Counted from the first letter of the stretch, positions 44,900 through 54,272 are shown. The stretch is DNA of 64,000 nucleotides from Halomonas elongata (GCF_029081005.1 NZ_JAJQTQ010000005.1:146013-210012), one strand, 5' to 3'. The notes: generated from the sequence alone by a model not told the origin. Made by a program: numbers and translations.

Positions 44900-45522
44900 A
44901 CGCCGATGCGCGCGAACGCACACTTCATTTGCTGCCGGTCCTGCAGGCAGACCCTTTTGACAAGTTAACGGCTGAGGACATCACCCTGAACGTCTCAACT
45001 AGCTGGATGAAAGAACCTGTCAGCCCTGATGGGGGCTGGGTCATCCATCAACCCTATCCCAATGGGCTCTATTTCGTGGGGGGATCCTCTGAATGCCAGC
45101 TGGGGGAGTTCATCACGCTCCCCGCGGACCTCACTGCGGGAGAAGTCGTATTTCAATGGTCTGTGGCTGTCGAGAACCTGCCGCCCGGCCGCTTTCAGAT
45201 CGAACACCGTATCGAGCTGACCTTTGAAGAAGGAGACGGACGTACCTACTCCATGGACGTGGCCAACTGGTGGGCACAGAGCGAGTTTGCTGGCGAAGGG
45301 CACACTACCCCCGAAATTGGCCGCAACCGCTTTTCTCGATTGCAACATCAGGGAATCTCGCCATCACGACGGGCGCACGTTCATGAGTCGATACGCGAGG
45401 GGTGTCGCTATCTCGACATCCAGGAGTCCTTGTCTCTCCCTGCTATCACGCTGGGTGATTGCTGGACCATTCAAACCTATGGGGGCGAGTCCGCTCTCTC
45501 CTGCCTGGAGGCGCTGCGATGA
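44869..45522 (+). CDS. Hypothetical ICE protein
   Basis: 217 residues, soluble, no signal peptide. Beta-rich with many aromatic and acidic residues (WVIHQPYPNGLYFVGGSSECQ; VVFQWSVAVENLP), possibly a beta-sandwich. No family recognised. It overlaps the DUF2726 gene and the dsbC-like gene (four bases), so it is translated with the transfer operon. Confidence 0.6.
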   Translation: MSEIQVFDTVNADARERTLHLLPVLQADPFDKLTAEDITLNVSTSWMKEPVSPDGGWVIHQPYPNGLYFVGGSSECQLGEFITLPADLTAGEVVFQWSVAVENLPPGRFQIEHRIELTFEEGDGRTYSMDVANWWAQSEFAGEGHTTPEIGRNRFSRLQHQGISPSRRAHVHESIREGCRYLDIQESLSLPAITLGDCWTIQTYGGESALSCLEALR

Positions 45523-46292
45523 AACGTCAACTGACCGGTCTGATCCTTGGTGCGGCCGTCGTGGCCATGACGGCCTCGACAATGGTCTTGGCTGCATCAG
45601 GGCAGGATGTGCCGGAGGCACTGGAGGATCTCACCATCAATGGCCAGGCCATTACTCCTGAGTCAATTCATCGTGTCGACCTCGAGGGGCCAATATACGA
45701 GGTGCGGCTACGCAATGGGGACACCTTCTACAGCGACGCTCAGGGGCGTCACATGGTCGTGGGGACTCTCTACGACAACGCGCCAGAGGGGCTCATCAAC
45801 GTCACCGAGCAGCGCAACCGTCAAGAACGGCTGGAGCAGCTGCAGGATGTGTCTGAGGAAGATCTGGTGACTTACCCCGCTCAGGGAGATGACCTTGGCG
45901 AGATCACGGTCTTCACGGACACAACCTGTCCCTATTGCCAGAAACTGCATCAGCAGATCGATCAACTGACGGCAGCCGGTATCACGGTCCACTACGTACC
46001 GTTCCCACGTGCCGGAAGCCAGTCCCCAGCCGCACGTCAACTGGCACAGATCATGTGTTCCAAAGATCCACAGGAAGCGATGACGGCCGTATTCGAGGGT
46101 CGTCCCCTCCCCTTGGAGGTGGAACCGGTTGAAAGCTGCCAGTCCGCTGTGAAAGACGGATTTCAGCTGGGGCAGCAATTTGGCGTGACGGGGACTCCGA
46201 CGATCGTCTTGCCATCGGGGGAGATGGGGGAAGGGTACCGGCCTGTTGATCAAATGGTGCAGGCCATTGGCCGTACGTCAGGAAATCACTGA
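45519..46292 (+). CDS. dsbC: DsbC-like disulfide isomerase
   Basis: 257 residues with a signal peptide (LTGLILGAAVVAMTASTMVLA). An N-terminal dimerisation region (about 28-100) is followed by a thioredoxin fold with active site TTCPYCQKLH near residue 137 and cis-Pro loop GVTGTPTIVLP. Element-borne DsbC helps fold Cys-rich transfer proteins such as the TraU-like protein nearby. Confidence 0.92.
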   Translation: MKRQLTGLILGAAVVAMTASTMVLAASGQDVPEALEDLTINGQAITPESIHRVDLEGPIYEVRLRNGDTFYSDAQGRHMVVGTLYDNAPEGLINVTEQRNRQERLEQLQDVSEEDLVTYPAQGDDLGEITVFTDTTCPYCQKLHQQIDQLTAAGITVHYVPFPRAGSQSPAARQLAQIMCSKDPQEAMTAVFEGRPLPLEVEPVESCQSAVKDGFQLGQQFGVTGTPTIVLPSGEMGEGYRPVDQMVQAIGRTSGNH

Positions 46293-46315
46293 GACAATCG
46301 AAGAGAAGTACGGTC

Positions 46316-46840
46316 ATGAACATTATTGTGATGACAGGCGAAACCGGTATCGGGAAATCTCGAGTGGTCGAGGCATTGGGCGTGGGCCGCCGCGTGATGC
46401 TGATCGATCCGCTTGTGCAGTGGTCGGTGCCAACAGCTCCTGCCGAAACGGTACCGGGAGATGGTCACCAACAGTGGTCAGCGCCTACAGGTCCCGCCGA
46501 CCTGGTGGTCTTTGATCATCTCTCCTTCTTGCCGGATGCCGAGGATCAGGTGCGACAGGCCACGGCATGGTGCGAGGCGCACCAGGTCAATCTGCTCCTA
46601 GTTGTGCAGTTCCAGGAAGATCTCGAGTCGCTGGGAATCTCGAGCCTGCGTGATGCACAGGCCACCGTGTCGCTGTCACGCCCTCCACAGACGGACACGC
46701 TCAACGTCAGTATCCGATACCAAGAAGAAACAACAGTCTGGAATGCCACCTTCGATACCTATCTAAATGTCGCGGATAGCACAGCGTTCAAGCGACTCCT
46801 CAAGACCACCACGAACCGGAAAAGCAGGAAGGCCTCTTGA
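46316..46840 (+). CDS. Small P-loop protein
   Basis: 174 residues. Walker A MTGETGIGKSRVVEAL at residues 6-21 and a Walker B-like LVVFDHLSF near residue 68. No further domain, so it is a minimal NTPase, perhaps shaped like TraC-associated or KTI12-like fragments. No family assigned. It follows the dsbC-like gene by 24 bp and is followed by a strong inverted repeat. Confidence 0.6.
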   Translation: MNIIVMTGETGIGKSRVVEALGVGRRVMLIDPLVQWSVPTAPAETVPGDGHQQWSAPTGPADLVVFDHLSFLPDAEDQVRQATAWCEAHQVNLLLVVQFQEDLESLGISSLRDAQATVSLSRPPQTDTLNVSIRYQEETTVWNATFDTYLNVADSTAFKRLLKTTTNRKSRKAS

Positions 46841-46920
46841 AGGCTCCACCCCGCCTGGGCAGCGGGGTGATCTGATGCCAATGGGCAATACGGCGCCTCT
46901 TGCTGATTGGCATTTTGTAC

Positions 46921-46997
46921 CTGAGAGGCGTCTCAGGCCGCTAACGGTGGAGCGCCATCCAGATTGGCAACGCTAGCGGCCTGAGCGCCGCTCTCAG
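46921..46997. repeat. Large imperfect inverted repeat
   Basis: Left arm 46921-46946 (CTGAGAGGCG and on to GGCCGCTAACG) and right arm 46971-46997 (CGCTAGCGGCC to CTCTCAG) pair over about 26 bp with a few mismatches, around a 24-nt loop. No T run follows, so it is not a canonical terminator. It lies in the 308-bp spacer between the P-loop gene and the PFL_4709 operon; the rest of that spacer holds only the TTAACATTC motif. Confidence 0.65.
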
Positions 46998-47075
46998 TGT
47001 AATCACTCCTCAGCACATCAATCCAATGGCTTCCTCGTGCCAATGGCTCCGCAGCAAAAACGTACAGCCTTCCAT

Positions 47076-47084
47076 TTAACATTC
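47076..47084 (+). promoter_or_regulatory. TTAACRTTY motif, copy 6 (PFL_4709 operon)
   Basis: TTAACATTC, 73 bp from its first base to the GTG start at 47149. Confidence 0.55.
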
Positions 47085-47148
47085 TTCGATGCCCTTACTG
47101 CCAAGGCTGCTCACCATGGCCACATGCCCACCTTTCCAGGAGGCCACT

Positions 47149-47571
47149 GTGGCACGACATCCGACACGCTGGTTGATTCCCCTGCTCTCAATACTCGCCC
47201 TGCCAGCATGGGCTGGCGTCGAAGTGTTCACCGTCGCCGGCGAGCCCATCGTCAACGCGCCGGAGTCTGCAGCCGTGGTTGAACTGGATGCCCCGGCCAG
47301 ACTCGACGCGCAGATTTCGCGAGATCTGCCGGCAGATCCCGATCGCGCGAAACAGATTCTACGGTCGCGCATGAGCGGCCCAGACTGGCAGGCCACGCTG
47401 GACCGCTATGGCGAGACATATACAGGCGTAGCGCGTGCCTGGATGCTCGGTATCGAAAAAGTTCCCGCTGTCGTTCTCGATGGTCGCTATGTCGTGTATG
47501 GCGAGGCTGACGTCCAAGTCGCCCTCGAGGAGATTGCACGGTACACCCGAGACGAGGATGACACCCCATGA
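47149..47571 (+). CDS. ICE transfer protein, PFL_4709 family
   Basis: 140 residues if started at GTG 47149, which has an ideal AGGAGG site six bases away and gives a clean signal peptide ending LPAWAG. In-frame ATGs at 47089 and 47116 would add 20 or 11 residues ahead of that signal. The mature part (VEVFTVAGEPIVN, MLGIEKVPAVVLDGRYVVYGEADV) is thioredoxin-like and matches TIGR03757. Periplasmic; overlaps the TraU-like gene. Confidence 0.85.
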   Translation: MARHPTRWLIPLLSILALPAWAGVEVFTVAGEPIVNAPESAAVVELDAPARLDAQISRDLPADPDRAKQILRSRMSGPDWQATLDRYGETYTGVARAWMLGIEKVPAVVLDGRYVVYGEADVQVALEEIARYTRDEDDTP

Positions 47572-48524
47572 AGCGGACGCTCTCCACTCTGCCGATGGCA
47601 ATAGCCTGCGCCCTGGTCATCAGCATGGCCAGCTTGACGTCGGCACCTCAAGCACGCGCCCTCACCACCCCCGAGATCGTCGAGTCGTCGTTGAGTACGC
47701 AGTGTCTCGATTACCAGGTCATTGGTTTCTGTGCCTGGCTTTATTGCACAGCCTTCGGCTGTACCGTACGCACATCCATGCGCGTGAAGCATTACATCCC
47801 CGAGCTGGTGGTGTCGTCCTACGAGAACACTGGTGATAACCCCTGGAGCGAGGTGGCGATGCTTTCCCCGCCAACAGGGAATGCCACGGGCGGTGGTCGC
47901 GCGACAGAGGAAGCCGATAGCCGCCATTCCAACACCAGGTTCAAGAATACCGATGCGATTGGCCACCCCGGGGGCGCGGTCTTCTACCGGATGCTCAGTT
48001 CCTTCGGGTACTCCTGCGATAGTGAGGCACTGCCCTATACCCCCTATTTTCTATCGACACTGGATGCGCTGGCCTGGCGCTCGTCCCTGCCCGAGATGGC
48101 GTATCCCGAGGCCCTGACACCCGGCATGCGTGAGATGGGCTCTGTGGGGGATCTGTGGAGCCCAATTTATCCGCGCAGCGGTTTCGTCTCTCAACCCCAT
48201 GACTACAAAGCGGCGGCCACTACGGCTCAGCGTGCAGCGGACGTCGTGACTCGAAATGGACAACCTCACGTCTACATGCCACTGGCCCCAACTGACAACC
48301 CAAACGCTGGTAAGTGGGCACCTGACCCGGTCAAGGAAGGGGATCCAGACACGCACAAGTGGCAGCGCCTGGAACCCAACATGAGCATGTCCTGCTCGAT
48401 TTTCCCGGATGGGGGAGAACGCCATCAACTCCAGGATCCCGGCAACTACGCCTGGGCGCTGTGGCGACCCTATCGGTGTTGTGCCGTCCGGGGGCAAGAA
48501 CTGCTGTATTTCACCGGAGAGTAA
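47568..48524 (+). CDS. ICE transfer protein, PFL_4710 family (TraU-like)
   Basis: 318 residues with a signal peptide (about 1-30, ending ARA). Many Cys, several in the conserved N-terminal block STQCLDYQVIGFCAWLYCTAFGC and later CSIFP, WRPYRCCAVRG; these presumably need the element's DsbC. TraU-type proteins are required for DNA transfer rather than pilus assembly. The start overlaps the previous stop by four bases. Confidence 0.9.
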   Translation: MKRTLSTLPMAIACALVISMASLTSAPQARALTTPEIVESSLSTQCLDYQVIGFCAWLYCTAFGCTVRTSMRVKHYIPELVVSSYENTGDNPWSEVAMLSPPTGNATGGGRATEEADSRHSNTRFKNTDAIGHPGGAVFYRMLSSFGYSCDSEALPYTPYFLSTLDALAWRSSLPEMAYPEALTPGMREMGSVGDLWSPIYPRSGFVSQPHDYKAAATTAQRAADVVTRNGQPHVYMPLAPTDNPNAGKWAPDPVKEGDPDTHKWQRLEPNMSMSCSIFPDGGERHQLQDPGNYAWALWRPYRCCAVRGQELLYFTGE

Positions 48525-48526
48525 GC

Positions 48527-49957
48527 ATGAATCGACACATCCTGCAGAGCCTGACGCTCTCGGTGGCACTGATCACCCCACTACTCGCTCAGGCGCAATC
48601 AGCGGACAGGCTCTATTACGACATTGGGGGCGCTGCCCCTTTCGGTGCGTCTGCAGGGCTGGGACATGGCCCGAGGATGAGTGGAATGGGGGTCCGTTGG
48701 AACGTTGATGCCACCTGCGGCAATTTTGATATCGGCGCGACCGTGAGCAATCAGCTCAACGGACTGACGGATGGCTTTCAGAACATGATGGGGGATGTTG
48801 TACAGAATGCCACCGGCGCTGTGGCCAGTCTGCCGGCGATGATCATCCAGCGATCCAATCCCGCGCTCTATGATCTCCTGACCAATGGTGTCCTGCAGGG
48901 ACGAATGGACTTCGACAAGTCTAAGCTCTCCTGCCAACGCATGTCCGAAGCCCTGGCCGACGCCACGATCGGGGGGCAAATGCAGCAGAGTGCCATGGCG
49001 GAAAACTGGCAGGACATCGCGAGCTCGAACCCCGATGCTGTGGCAGCTCAGGAAGAAGCCGAAGCCGAGGCCGGCAACGCGGGGCGCACCTGGGTGGGCG
49101 GTCAGAAGCGTGGTGGCAGCGGCCAGGCGCCCATGCGCGTGGTCGAGGACACAGCGAAAGCAGGCTACAACCTCCTCCATGGCCGTACCGACACAACATC
49201 GAATGCGTCAGTTTCGGGTGGTGGTGGAGGCTGGGGATCCGTCGCCACCTCCAATGGTGACTGGGTTGGTGGTGGCGGTATTGCCGGTGGCAGCGGTAGC
49301 GGTGGTTCCGGGAGTGGCAGCGACTGTAAGGGCGGTATGTGCACCATATGGGGATCTCCCGAGGAAGCCGCCGAATGGACCAAGAAAATTGTTGGCGATA
49401 CCGAACTGCGGTCCTGCGATGGATGCGAGAAATCCGAGAGTGTTGCCGGTACCGGTTTGATCCGGGAGCTCGAAGACGAACAGCAGTCCATTCACCAGAA
49501 CCTGGTTGAGATGCTGAACGGAAGCAAAATCACCCAGGACAAGCTGAATGATGTCTCTGCAGGCAATGGCCTGGCCGTGTCTCGTGGCGTGATCGAGGCG
49601 ATGCGCACCGATCCCCAAGGCCCCCTTCTCGCCCAGCGCCTGGCCAGTGAGATGGCCCTGGCCAGGACCCTGACCAAGGCGATGTGGGCGCGAAGAGCGT
49701 TGATTGCGGGCACAAGTGACCCGGGTATCGAGAATAATCCCGAAGGGATGACGGCCCTGGATCGCAAGCTCGAGGCCTTCAACCGGGATATCGAGCTACT
49801 GCAGAGCGAGATGGAAATCCGCAAGTCTCTTGCCAGCAGTGCTGCAACGTCAGCGCTCCAACGGGCGGCCAATCGAGCCAGGGACTCTATGCAGAACGAA
49901 ACGAACATCCCGCGTAGTGAGCTGGATGGCCGTGGTGCGCCGATCGAAGGTCAATAA
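48527..49957 (+). CDS. ICE transfer protein, PFL_4711 family
   Basis: 476 residues, signal peptide ending LAQAQ. TIGR03755-type protein: YYDIGGAAPFGAS near the N-terminus and VRWNVDATCGNFDIGATVSNQLNG. A glycine/serine-rich linker near residues 225-265 precedes CKGGMCTIWGSPEEAAEWTKKIVGD and SCDGC; the C-terminus is helical. Probably the TraH/TrbN-like periplasmic component. It starts three bases after the TraU-like gene. Confidence 0.88.
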   Translation: MNRHILQSLTLSVALITPLLAQAQSADRLYYDIGGAAPFGASAGLGHGPRMSGMGVRWNVDATCGNFDIGATVSNQLNGLTDGFQNMMGDVVQNATGAVASLPAMIIQRSNPALYDLLTNGVLQGRMDFDKSKLSCQRMSEALADATIGGQMQQSAMAENWQDIASSNPDAVAAQEEAEAEAGNAGRTWVGGQKRGGSGQAPMRVVEDTAKAGYNLLHGRTDTTSNASVSGGGGGWGSVATSNGDWVGGGGIAGGSGSGGSGSGSDCKGGMCTIWGSPEEAAEWTKKIVGDTELRSCDGCEKSESVAGTGLIRELEDEQQSIHQNLVEMLNGSKITQDKLNDVSAGNGLAVSRGVIEAMRTDPQGPLLAQRLASEMALARTLTKAMWARRALIAGTSDPGIENNPEGMTALDRKLEAFNRDIELLQSEMEIRKSLASSAATSALQRAANRARDSMQNETNIPRSELDGRGAPIEGQ

Positions 49958-49967
49958 GGAGCCCCCA

Positions 49968-50327
49968 ATGGTTCGGATTTTCAAACGTCACCCATTGCTA
50001 CTGGGGCTCTTGGGCCTGATCGCCGCATTTTGGGTTGGTGCCCTCATCGTTTTCATCGGGATGCGCCTGTATGGCGGCATCAGGGACTTCCAGGTCGCTC
50101 TGGGTGAAAACCGTCATTGGCTGATGGTCTGGCGTGTCCTCTTTTATGGGGGGATCGCTTTGGCTTGGTTCCGGCTCTGGCGACCGAAGATCCTGCGGAG
50201 CATTGAGCAGGACAAGGATGGCGGTCGGCAAGGCCGTGTCCTCCTGCACAAGCTCGAACGCATGATTCTGATCGTTGTGGTTCTGATCGAGGGCTGCAAC
50301 CTGTTCATCTGGTGGGGAGGAGCCTGA
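49968..50327 (+). CDS. Small ICE membrane protein
   Basis: 119 residues with three likely transmembrane helices (about 10-33, 50-68, 92-115). A conserved position between the PFL_4711 and traG genes is seen in relatives. No enzymatic motif. Ribosome-binding site AAGGAG. Confidence 0.7.
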   Translation: MVRIFKRHPLLLGLLGLIAAFWVGALIVFIGMRLYGGIRDFQVALGENRHWLMVWRVLFYGGIALAWFRLWRPKILRSIEQDKDGGRQGRVLLHKLERMILIVVVLIEGCNLFIWWGGA

Positions 50328-50328
50328 C

Positions 50329-51846
50329 ATGGCGACGTTCGCAGTCAATGACTACATGGAAGGCACTATGCTCACCCTGGGCTGGGTCGTTAACAATGGC
50401 ATCTGGGATGCCATGACCGCGACCGGGATCGCTGTTGTTCCCTTCATCGCATTGGTCGCGGGCGAGTGGTTCAAAGCGCGACAGGAAGGCGATGACGAGG
50501 GGAACAAGGGGGTACTGTCTCTCAACCGCATCGAGTCGCGGCTCTATGTGATGATTATTGTAGTAGCGTTTACCTGCGTGCCCGTTTTCACGTTCAACGT
50601 GAACCCGGTGAACGTCAACAAAGACCACGCAGAGCAATGCGGGACGGTCATGCTATCCAGTGGCCAATGGGGAGAATCGACAATGACGTCGATTGACGGG
50701 CAGCAGGCCCGCTTGCCCATGTGGTGGGCACTGACGCACTCGATCTCCAAGGGCTTGACCAACGTGGCCGTCTCGAAGATCCCCTGTTCGACTGACTATC
50801 AGTCTATCCGTACAGCACTCGACCTCTCATCGATCTCCGACCAGGGACTGAAGCGTGAGATCGGGGAGTTCCAGTTGGCGTGCTTTGGACCGGCCATGAA
50901 CAAGCTGTTACAGAGTGGCACCACCCTCGAGGAGGCCAAGGGGATGGATGTTGACTGGATTGGGTCGAAACACTTCCTTGAGACATCAGGTTTCTATGAC
51001 AGCTTTTACGCCAAACGCCCTATCCCGGGTTTCCCCTATAACTCGGATCGGGACGAGGCCCGGCCCAGTACAGGCCCAGGGCAGCCGGGGTATCCCTCTT
51101 GTCGCGAATGGTGGAGTGATGGCTCGGCAGGGTTGGCAGCGCGACTTCAGGATCAGGTCAGCGGTTGGGATCGGATAACAACAGCCCTGCTTCATGATGC
51201 CAAAGCTGCCATCAGCAAGGAGGCCGCTGCAGAGCACATGATTCGTCGCATGGTGAGCCCCCGATCAGGGGCAGCCAACGGTAACACCAGCCAGGCCTCC
51301 ATGGGGTATCGGAGCCTCGATGGTGGTGTTGATGATGCGGTGGTTGCCGTGGCGGGGATGGCAGGTAACGCCATGGCCACAGTGCCGTTTCGTGCCGGTA
51401 TGGATAGCCTCAAGCAGTCATTGCCGATGATTCAGGGCGTGTTACTGATGGCGATCGTCATCTGCCTACCGTTCGTCATGGTCGCTTCGGGCTACTCCGT
51501 CAAGGTCGTAGGGATGGCCATGTTCGCCCTGTTCGGCCTGTACTTCCTGACCTTCTGGTGGGAATTGGCACGCTGGCTGGACTCCAACCTGGTCAACCTG
51601 ATGTACAACAGCGCAGCAGCGAAGCTGAACTGGCTGGCCGGGGTTGAGAATGCGAACGACAAGATGGTGCTTCAGTTCGTCAACGGCATGATGTTTCTTG
51701 TTCTGCCAAGCGTATGGATTGCCGCGTTGGGATGGGCAGGAGCCGGTGCTGGAAACGCTATTTCTAGCGGGATTAGTAATTCTGGCAATGAAGCTAAAGG
51801 TGCAGGAGGCAAAGCAGCTGATAAGGCGCAGGACAAAGCCATGTGA
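50329..51846 (+). CDS. traG: TraG N-terminal-like transfer protein
   Basis: 505 residues. Membrane helices lie near residues 20-45, 68-88, 350-410 and 445-475, flanking a periplasmic domain, as in TraG-N (mating-pair stabilisation) proteins: FNVNPVNVNKDHAEQCGT, MPMWWALTHSISKGLTN and PGYPSCREWWSDG. It closes the transfer operon, and a bidirectional terminator follows directly. Confidence 0.88.
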   Translation: MATFAVNDYMEGTMLTLGWVVNNGIWDAMTATGIAVVPFIALVAGEWFKARQEGDDEGNKGVLSLNRIESRLYVMIIVVAFTCVPVFTFNVNPVNVNKDHAEQCGTVMLSSGQWGESTMTSIDGQQARLPMWWALTHSISKGLTNVAVSKIPCSTDYQSIRTALDLSSISDQGLKREIGEFQLACFGPAMNKLLQSGTTLEEAKGMDVDWIGSKHFLETSGFYDSFYAKRPIPGFPYNSDRDEARPSTGPGQPGYPSCREWWSDGSAGLAARLQDQVSGWDRITTALLHDAKAAISKEAAAEHMIRRMVSPRSGAANGNTSQASMGYRSLDGGVDDAVVAVAGMAGNAMATVPFRAGMDSLKQSLPMIQGVLLMAIVICLPFVMVASGYSVKVVGMAMFALFGLYFLTFWWELARWLDSNLVNLMYNSAAAKLNWLAGVENANDKMVLQFVNGMMFLVLPSVWIAALGWAGAGAGNAISSGISNSGNEAKGAGGKAADKAQDKAM

Positions 51847-51850
51847 AGAC

Positions 51851-51882
51851 ATAGAGCCAGCGGAAGCTGGCTCTATTTTTTC
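51851..51882. terminator. Bidirectional terminator after traG
   Basis: ATAGAGCCAGC (51851-51861), loop GGAA and GCTGGCTCTAT (51866-51876): a perfect 11-bp stem followed by a T run. It separates traG from a convergent gene. Confidence 0.88.
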
Positions 51883-52254
51883 CTATTCGTCGTCATCGAG
51901 ACGGTATTTGATGACGCCGTTTTTGTCGTAGTATCCTGGGCCGCCTAGCCCATACATATCAAGTTTCGCAGCATCTGAGCTTGAACTGGAGCCTTGCTTA
52001 CCACCAATGATAGTTTTACCGGCTTCAGCCGAAGCTTGGCCGAGCGTGCGTACTAACCCTTGAGACTCGCCGTTCCCGAACAGGAGCGCTGACGTGAAAG
52101 CTGCAGAGCCTTTGAGCACCTGGCGGGCGGTGTAGGGGCGATGGGAGGCGGTGCCCTTTTCTGGACGCTCAGGCGCAACGTGCTCGTCCTGGTCACGGCG
52201 ATGACCGAACAGCTCTGTTGCGTTGTCGTTCCACAGGAGCTTTTTGAGGCCCAT
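51883..52254 (-). CDS. Hypothetical protein
   Basis: 123 residues from the ATG at 52254, which has a GGAGG site; a longer frame adds 16 implausible residues. N-terminal MGLKKLLWNDNATELFGHRRDQ, a G/S-rich centre and a C-terminus LDMYGLGGPGYYDKNGVIKYRLDDDE. No membrane segment. No family recognised. Convergent with traG. Confidence 0.6.
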   Translation of the reverse strand: MGLKKLLWNDNATELFGHRRDQDEHVAPERPEKGTASHRPYTARQVLKGSAAFTSALLFGNGESQGLVRTLGQASAEAGKTIIGGKQGSSSSSDAAKLDMYGLGGPGYYDKNGVIKYRLDDDE

Positions 52255-52329
52255 GGGACACCTCCAGAATACGGGCACAGTTAGTCCGAGAGTAGCTTGC
52301 AAGCCAGATCAGTGCAATTCGAGCCTGGG

Positions 52330-53250
52330 TCAGCGCTTCAGCTCTTCCCGCAACTTACGGACCTGCTCGATGTCCAGCCCAGACAGCTCAGAGATCATCT
52401 GGTCATCCATGGCGGTTCGCTCGAGCATTTTCTGAGCCACCTGACGAGCGTGATTCTCTTCGCCTACCTGCTTCCACTGCTCGGGCCACTGCTTTGCACG
52501 TTCAGCCAACATGTTGTGCACCTCGTTCAAGTCGTTGAGCGACTGCCACTCAGCCCCTTCGCTCTCGGGCACCCAGCTCGGCAGCAGCACGCGCCGGATC
52601 CAGAGGACGAAGTGCCGGCGTAGCTGGGTCTGCTCCGGCGCTTGTAACCATTGTACCAGTAATCCGATCAGGTCGATGGCATCCTGCTGATCACGGTGAT
52701 GTTCCAGCCGGAAGATGGCCGACACCACATTTCGGGTCTCTTCCGACCACTGCTCGCTGGTCACGATAGCGCCCTCGTCCAGGAGCAGATATGGGAGGTC
52801 AGGCCGGTAATGCTCCAAGCCTCCCGGTACCGGTTGGACAAGCTCAGCCACGTTGAGTGCCGCATTCCAACGTTTTTCGCCGTTGTACAGCACGATAGGC
52901 AGTACGGGGGGCAGCTTGCCGTCCTGGGTCAGCTTCTTCTGTTTGACCAGTTCCTGATACAGCAGCCCCACGTAGGTCATGATGCGCAGCGCCATGAACG
53001 GGTCGACGGTGCTCTGGAACTCGATCAGCAGGTAGACATATACCCACTCGTCGCCAAAGCGTACACGCCAGATCACATCACCTTCACGATCACGTAGGTC
53101 ATCGGTGACGAAGGTACTGCTGACCTTCTCCAGCGAATCGAGGTCCAGGCGATCAATCCATTCTTCCTTCACGAAGCCTGTCAGCAGATCGCGGACGACC
53201 CTTGGCTCGCTGAACAGCAGCTTGTAGCTGAGGTCATGCTGGTTGTTCAT
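52330..53250 (-). CDS. Rpn/YhgA-like recombination-promoting nuclease
   Basis: 306 residues. N-terminal HDLSYKLLFSEPRVVRDLLTGFV and the PD-(D/E)XK-type core with VIWRVRFGDEWVYVYLLIEFQS and MALRIMTYVGLLYQELV are diagnostic of the Rpn family (once called PD-(D/E)XK transposase-like). These nucleases promote RecA-independent recombination and vary greatly between strains. A good candidate for a recombination-active cargo gene beside IS debris. The C-terminus is helical with an ERTAMDDQMISELSGLDIEQVRKL motif typical of these proteins. Confidence 0.9.
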   Translation of the reverse strand: MNNQHDLSYKLLFSEPRVVRDLLTGFVKEEWIDRLDLDSLEKVSSTFVTDDLRDREGDVIWRVRFGDEWVYVYLLIEFQSTVDPFMALRIMTYVGLLYQELVKQKKLTQDGKLPPVLPIVLYNGEKRWNAALNVAELVQPVPGGLEHYRPDLPYLLLDEGAIVTSEQWSEETRNVVSAIFRLEHHRDQQDAIDLIGLLVQWLQAPEQTQLRRHFVLWIRRVLLPSWVPESEGAEWQSLNDLNEVHNMLAERAKQWPEQWKQVGEENHARQVAQKMLERTAMDDQMISELSGLDIEQVRKLREELKR

Positions 53251-53370
53251 GACATCTCCATCATTCGATGGCAGCAGCTTACCACGGAGGATATTCCTCC
53301 TCGATTGGAGTGCGGCCGGAAGTTGAGCACCGAGAAAGGCGCTCTCTCGCTCAATCCAGGCAGCCTAGAC

Positions 53371-53412
53371 CGGGAAGTGCCCACAGATTTTGCGTACAGC
53401 CGCCACGAGGGA
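53371..53412 (+). repeat. 42-bp direct repeat, left copy
   Basis: CGGGAAGTGCCC ... TTTTGCGTACAGCC and on to CACGAGGGA; recurs at 57366-57407 with about three changes. The pair bounds a 4-kb block with the transposase remnant and the RiPP cluster. Each may be one end of an insertion sequence or a recombination target. Confidence 0.8.
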
Positions 53413-53506
53413 TGAAAGTCACAGACTGTCTCAGCTTTGACCGATTAGCTGTTTAGTCCCTGAGGTATCATGGTTCATAGTACGAACCATTGTCCGAAGA
53501 GGATCC

Positions 53507-54272
53507 ATGGCTCGAGTACTTCATCAACGCGCCAAGACCACGTACGCCATCCGAAATGACATACAGCGATCGTCAGCTTCGGTCGCGAAGCTGAGCCACC
53601 GTTACAACCTCAACCCTCAAACAGTGCGTAAGTGACGACGTCGCGGTTCCGTGGAAGATGAGTGCATGGGGCTCTAAGCAGCCAAGCTCGACATCCCTAT
53701 CAGAACCTTGAAGAGGCCGCGGCGATCACCTTTAGACGCACCTCCTGGTTCGCCCTAGATGATTGTCTCTTTGCGCTCCAGCACTTTATCACTCATCTGA
53801 CGAGATCCGCACCGGGGGCAAGGCGTATCTGTTCGTGACCGTCGACCGCACCTCCAAGCTTGTGCATGCCCGGCTTTATCCGAAGGCACAGCGGGAACAG
53901 ACGGCTGAGTTCCTCGAAGACGTGCTACAACAGTTGCCGTATCGGGTTCACACCCTACTAACAAATAACGGCTCTCAGTTTGTCAAGCGACCAGGGGCAG
54001 AATCCTACAAGCCGCATCGCTTTGATGTGGTCTGCTATCGGAATGACATCGAGCATCGCCTGACATGCCCCTTCCATCCGTGGAGCAACAGGCAGATTGA
54101 GCTGATGAATCGCCCCATCAAGGAAGCGACCATCCGCCGCTTTCATTACGCCAGCTTAGGCGAGCTGAGTGCCTATCTAAAGGACTATCTCTGGGCGTAT
54201 AACAATGCTCACCCGCTTCGTGCGCTCAAGGGAAACGCCCATTGGATTCATTCTCGAACTCTAGCTGGATGA
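53507..54272 (+). pseudogene. IS481-type transposase remnant
   Basis: Begins ATG with MARVLHQRAKTTYAIRNDI and a helix-turn-helix like IS481 transposases, then meets a stop at about 53633. A later fragment (RRTSWFALDDCLFALQHF) joins, after an apparent internal deletion near 53805, to the DDE domain: YLFVTVDRTSK, LLTNNGSQF and HPWSNRQIELMNRPIKEATIRRF, ending 54272. Stops, frame changes and the deletion make it non-functional. A TGGTTC/GAACCA dyad lies upstream (53471-53489). Confidence 0.85.

Noticed and set aside
52696..53097. Plus-strand frame opposite the Rpn-family gene
   Set aside because: Antisense shadow of a well-supported gene.
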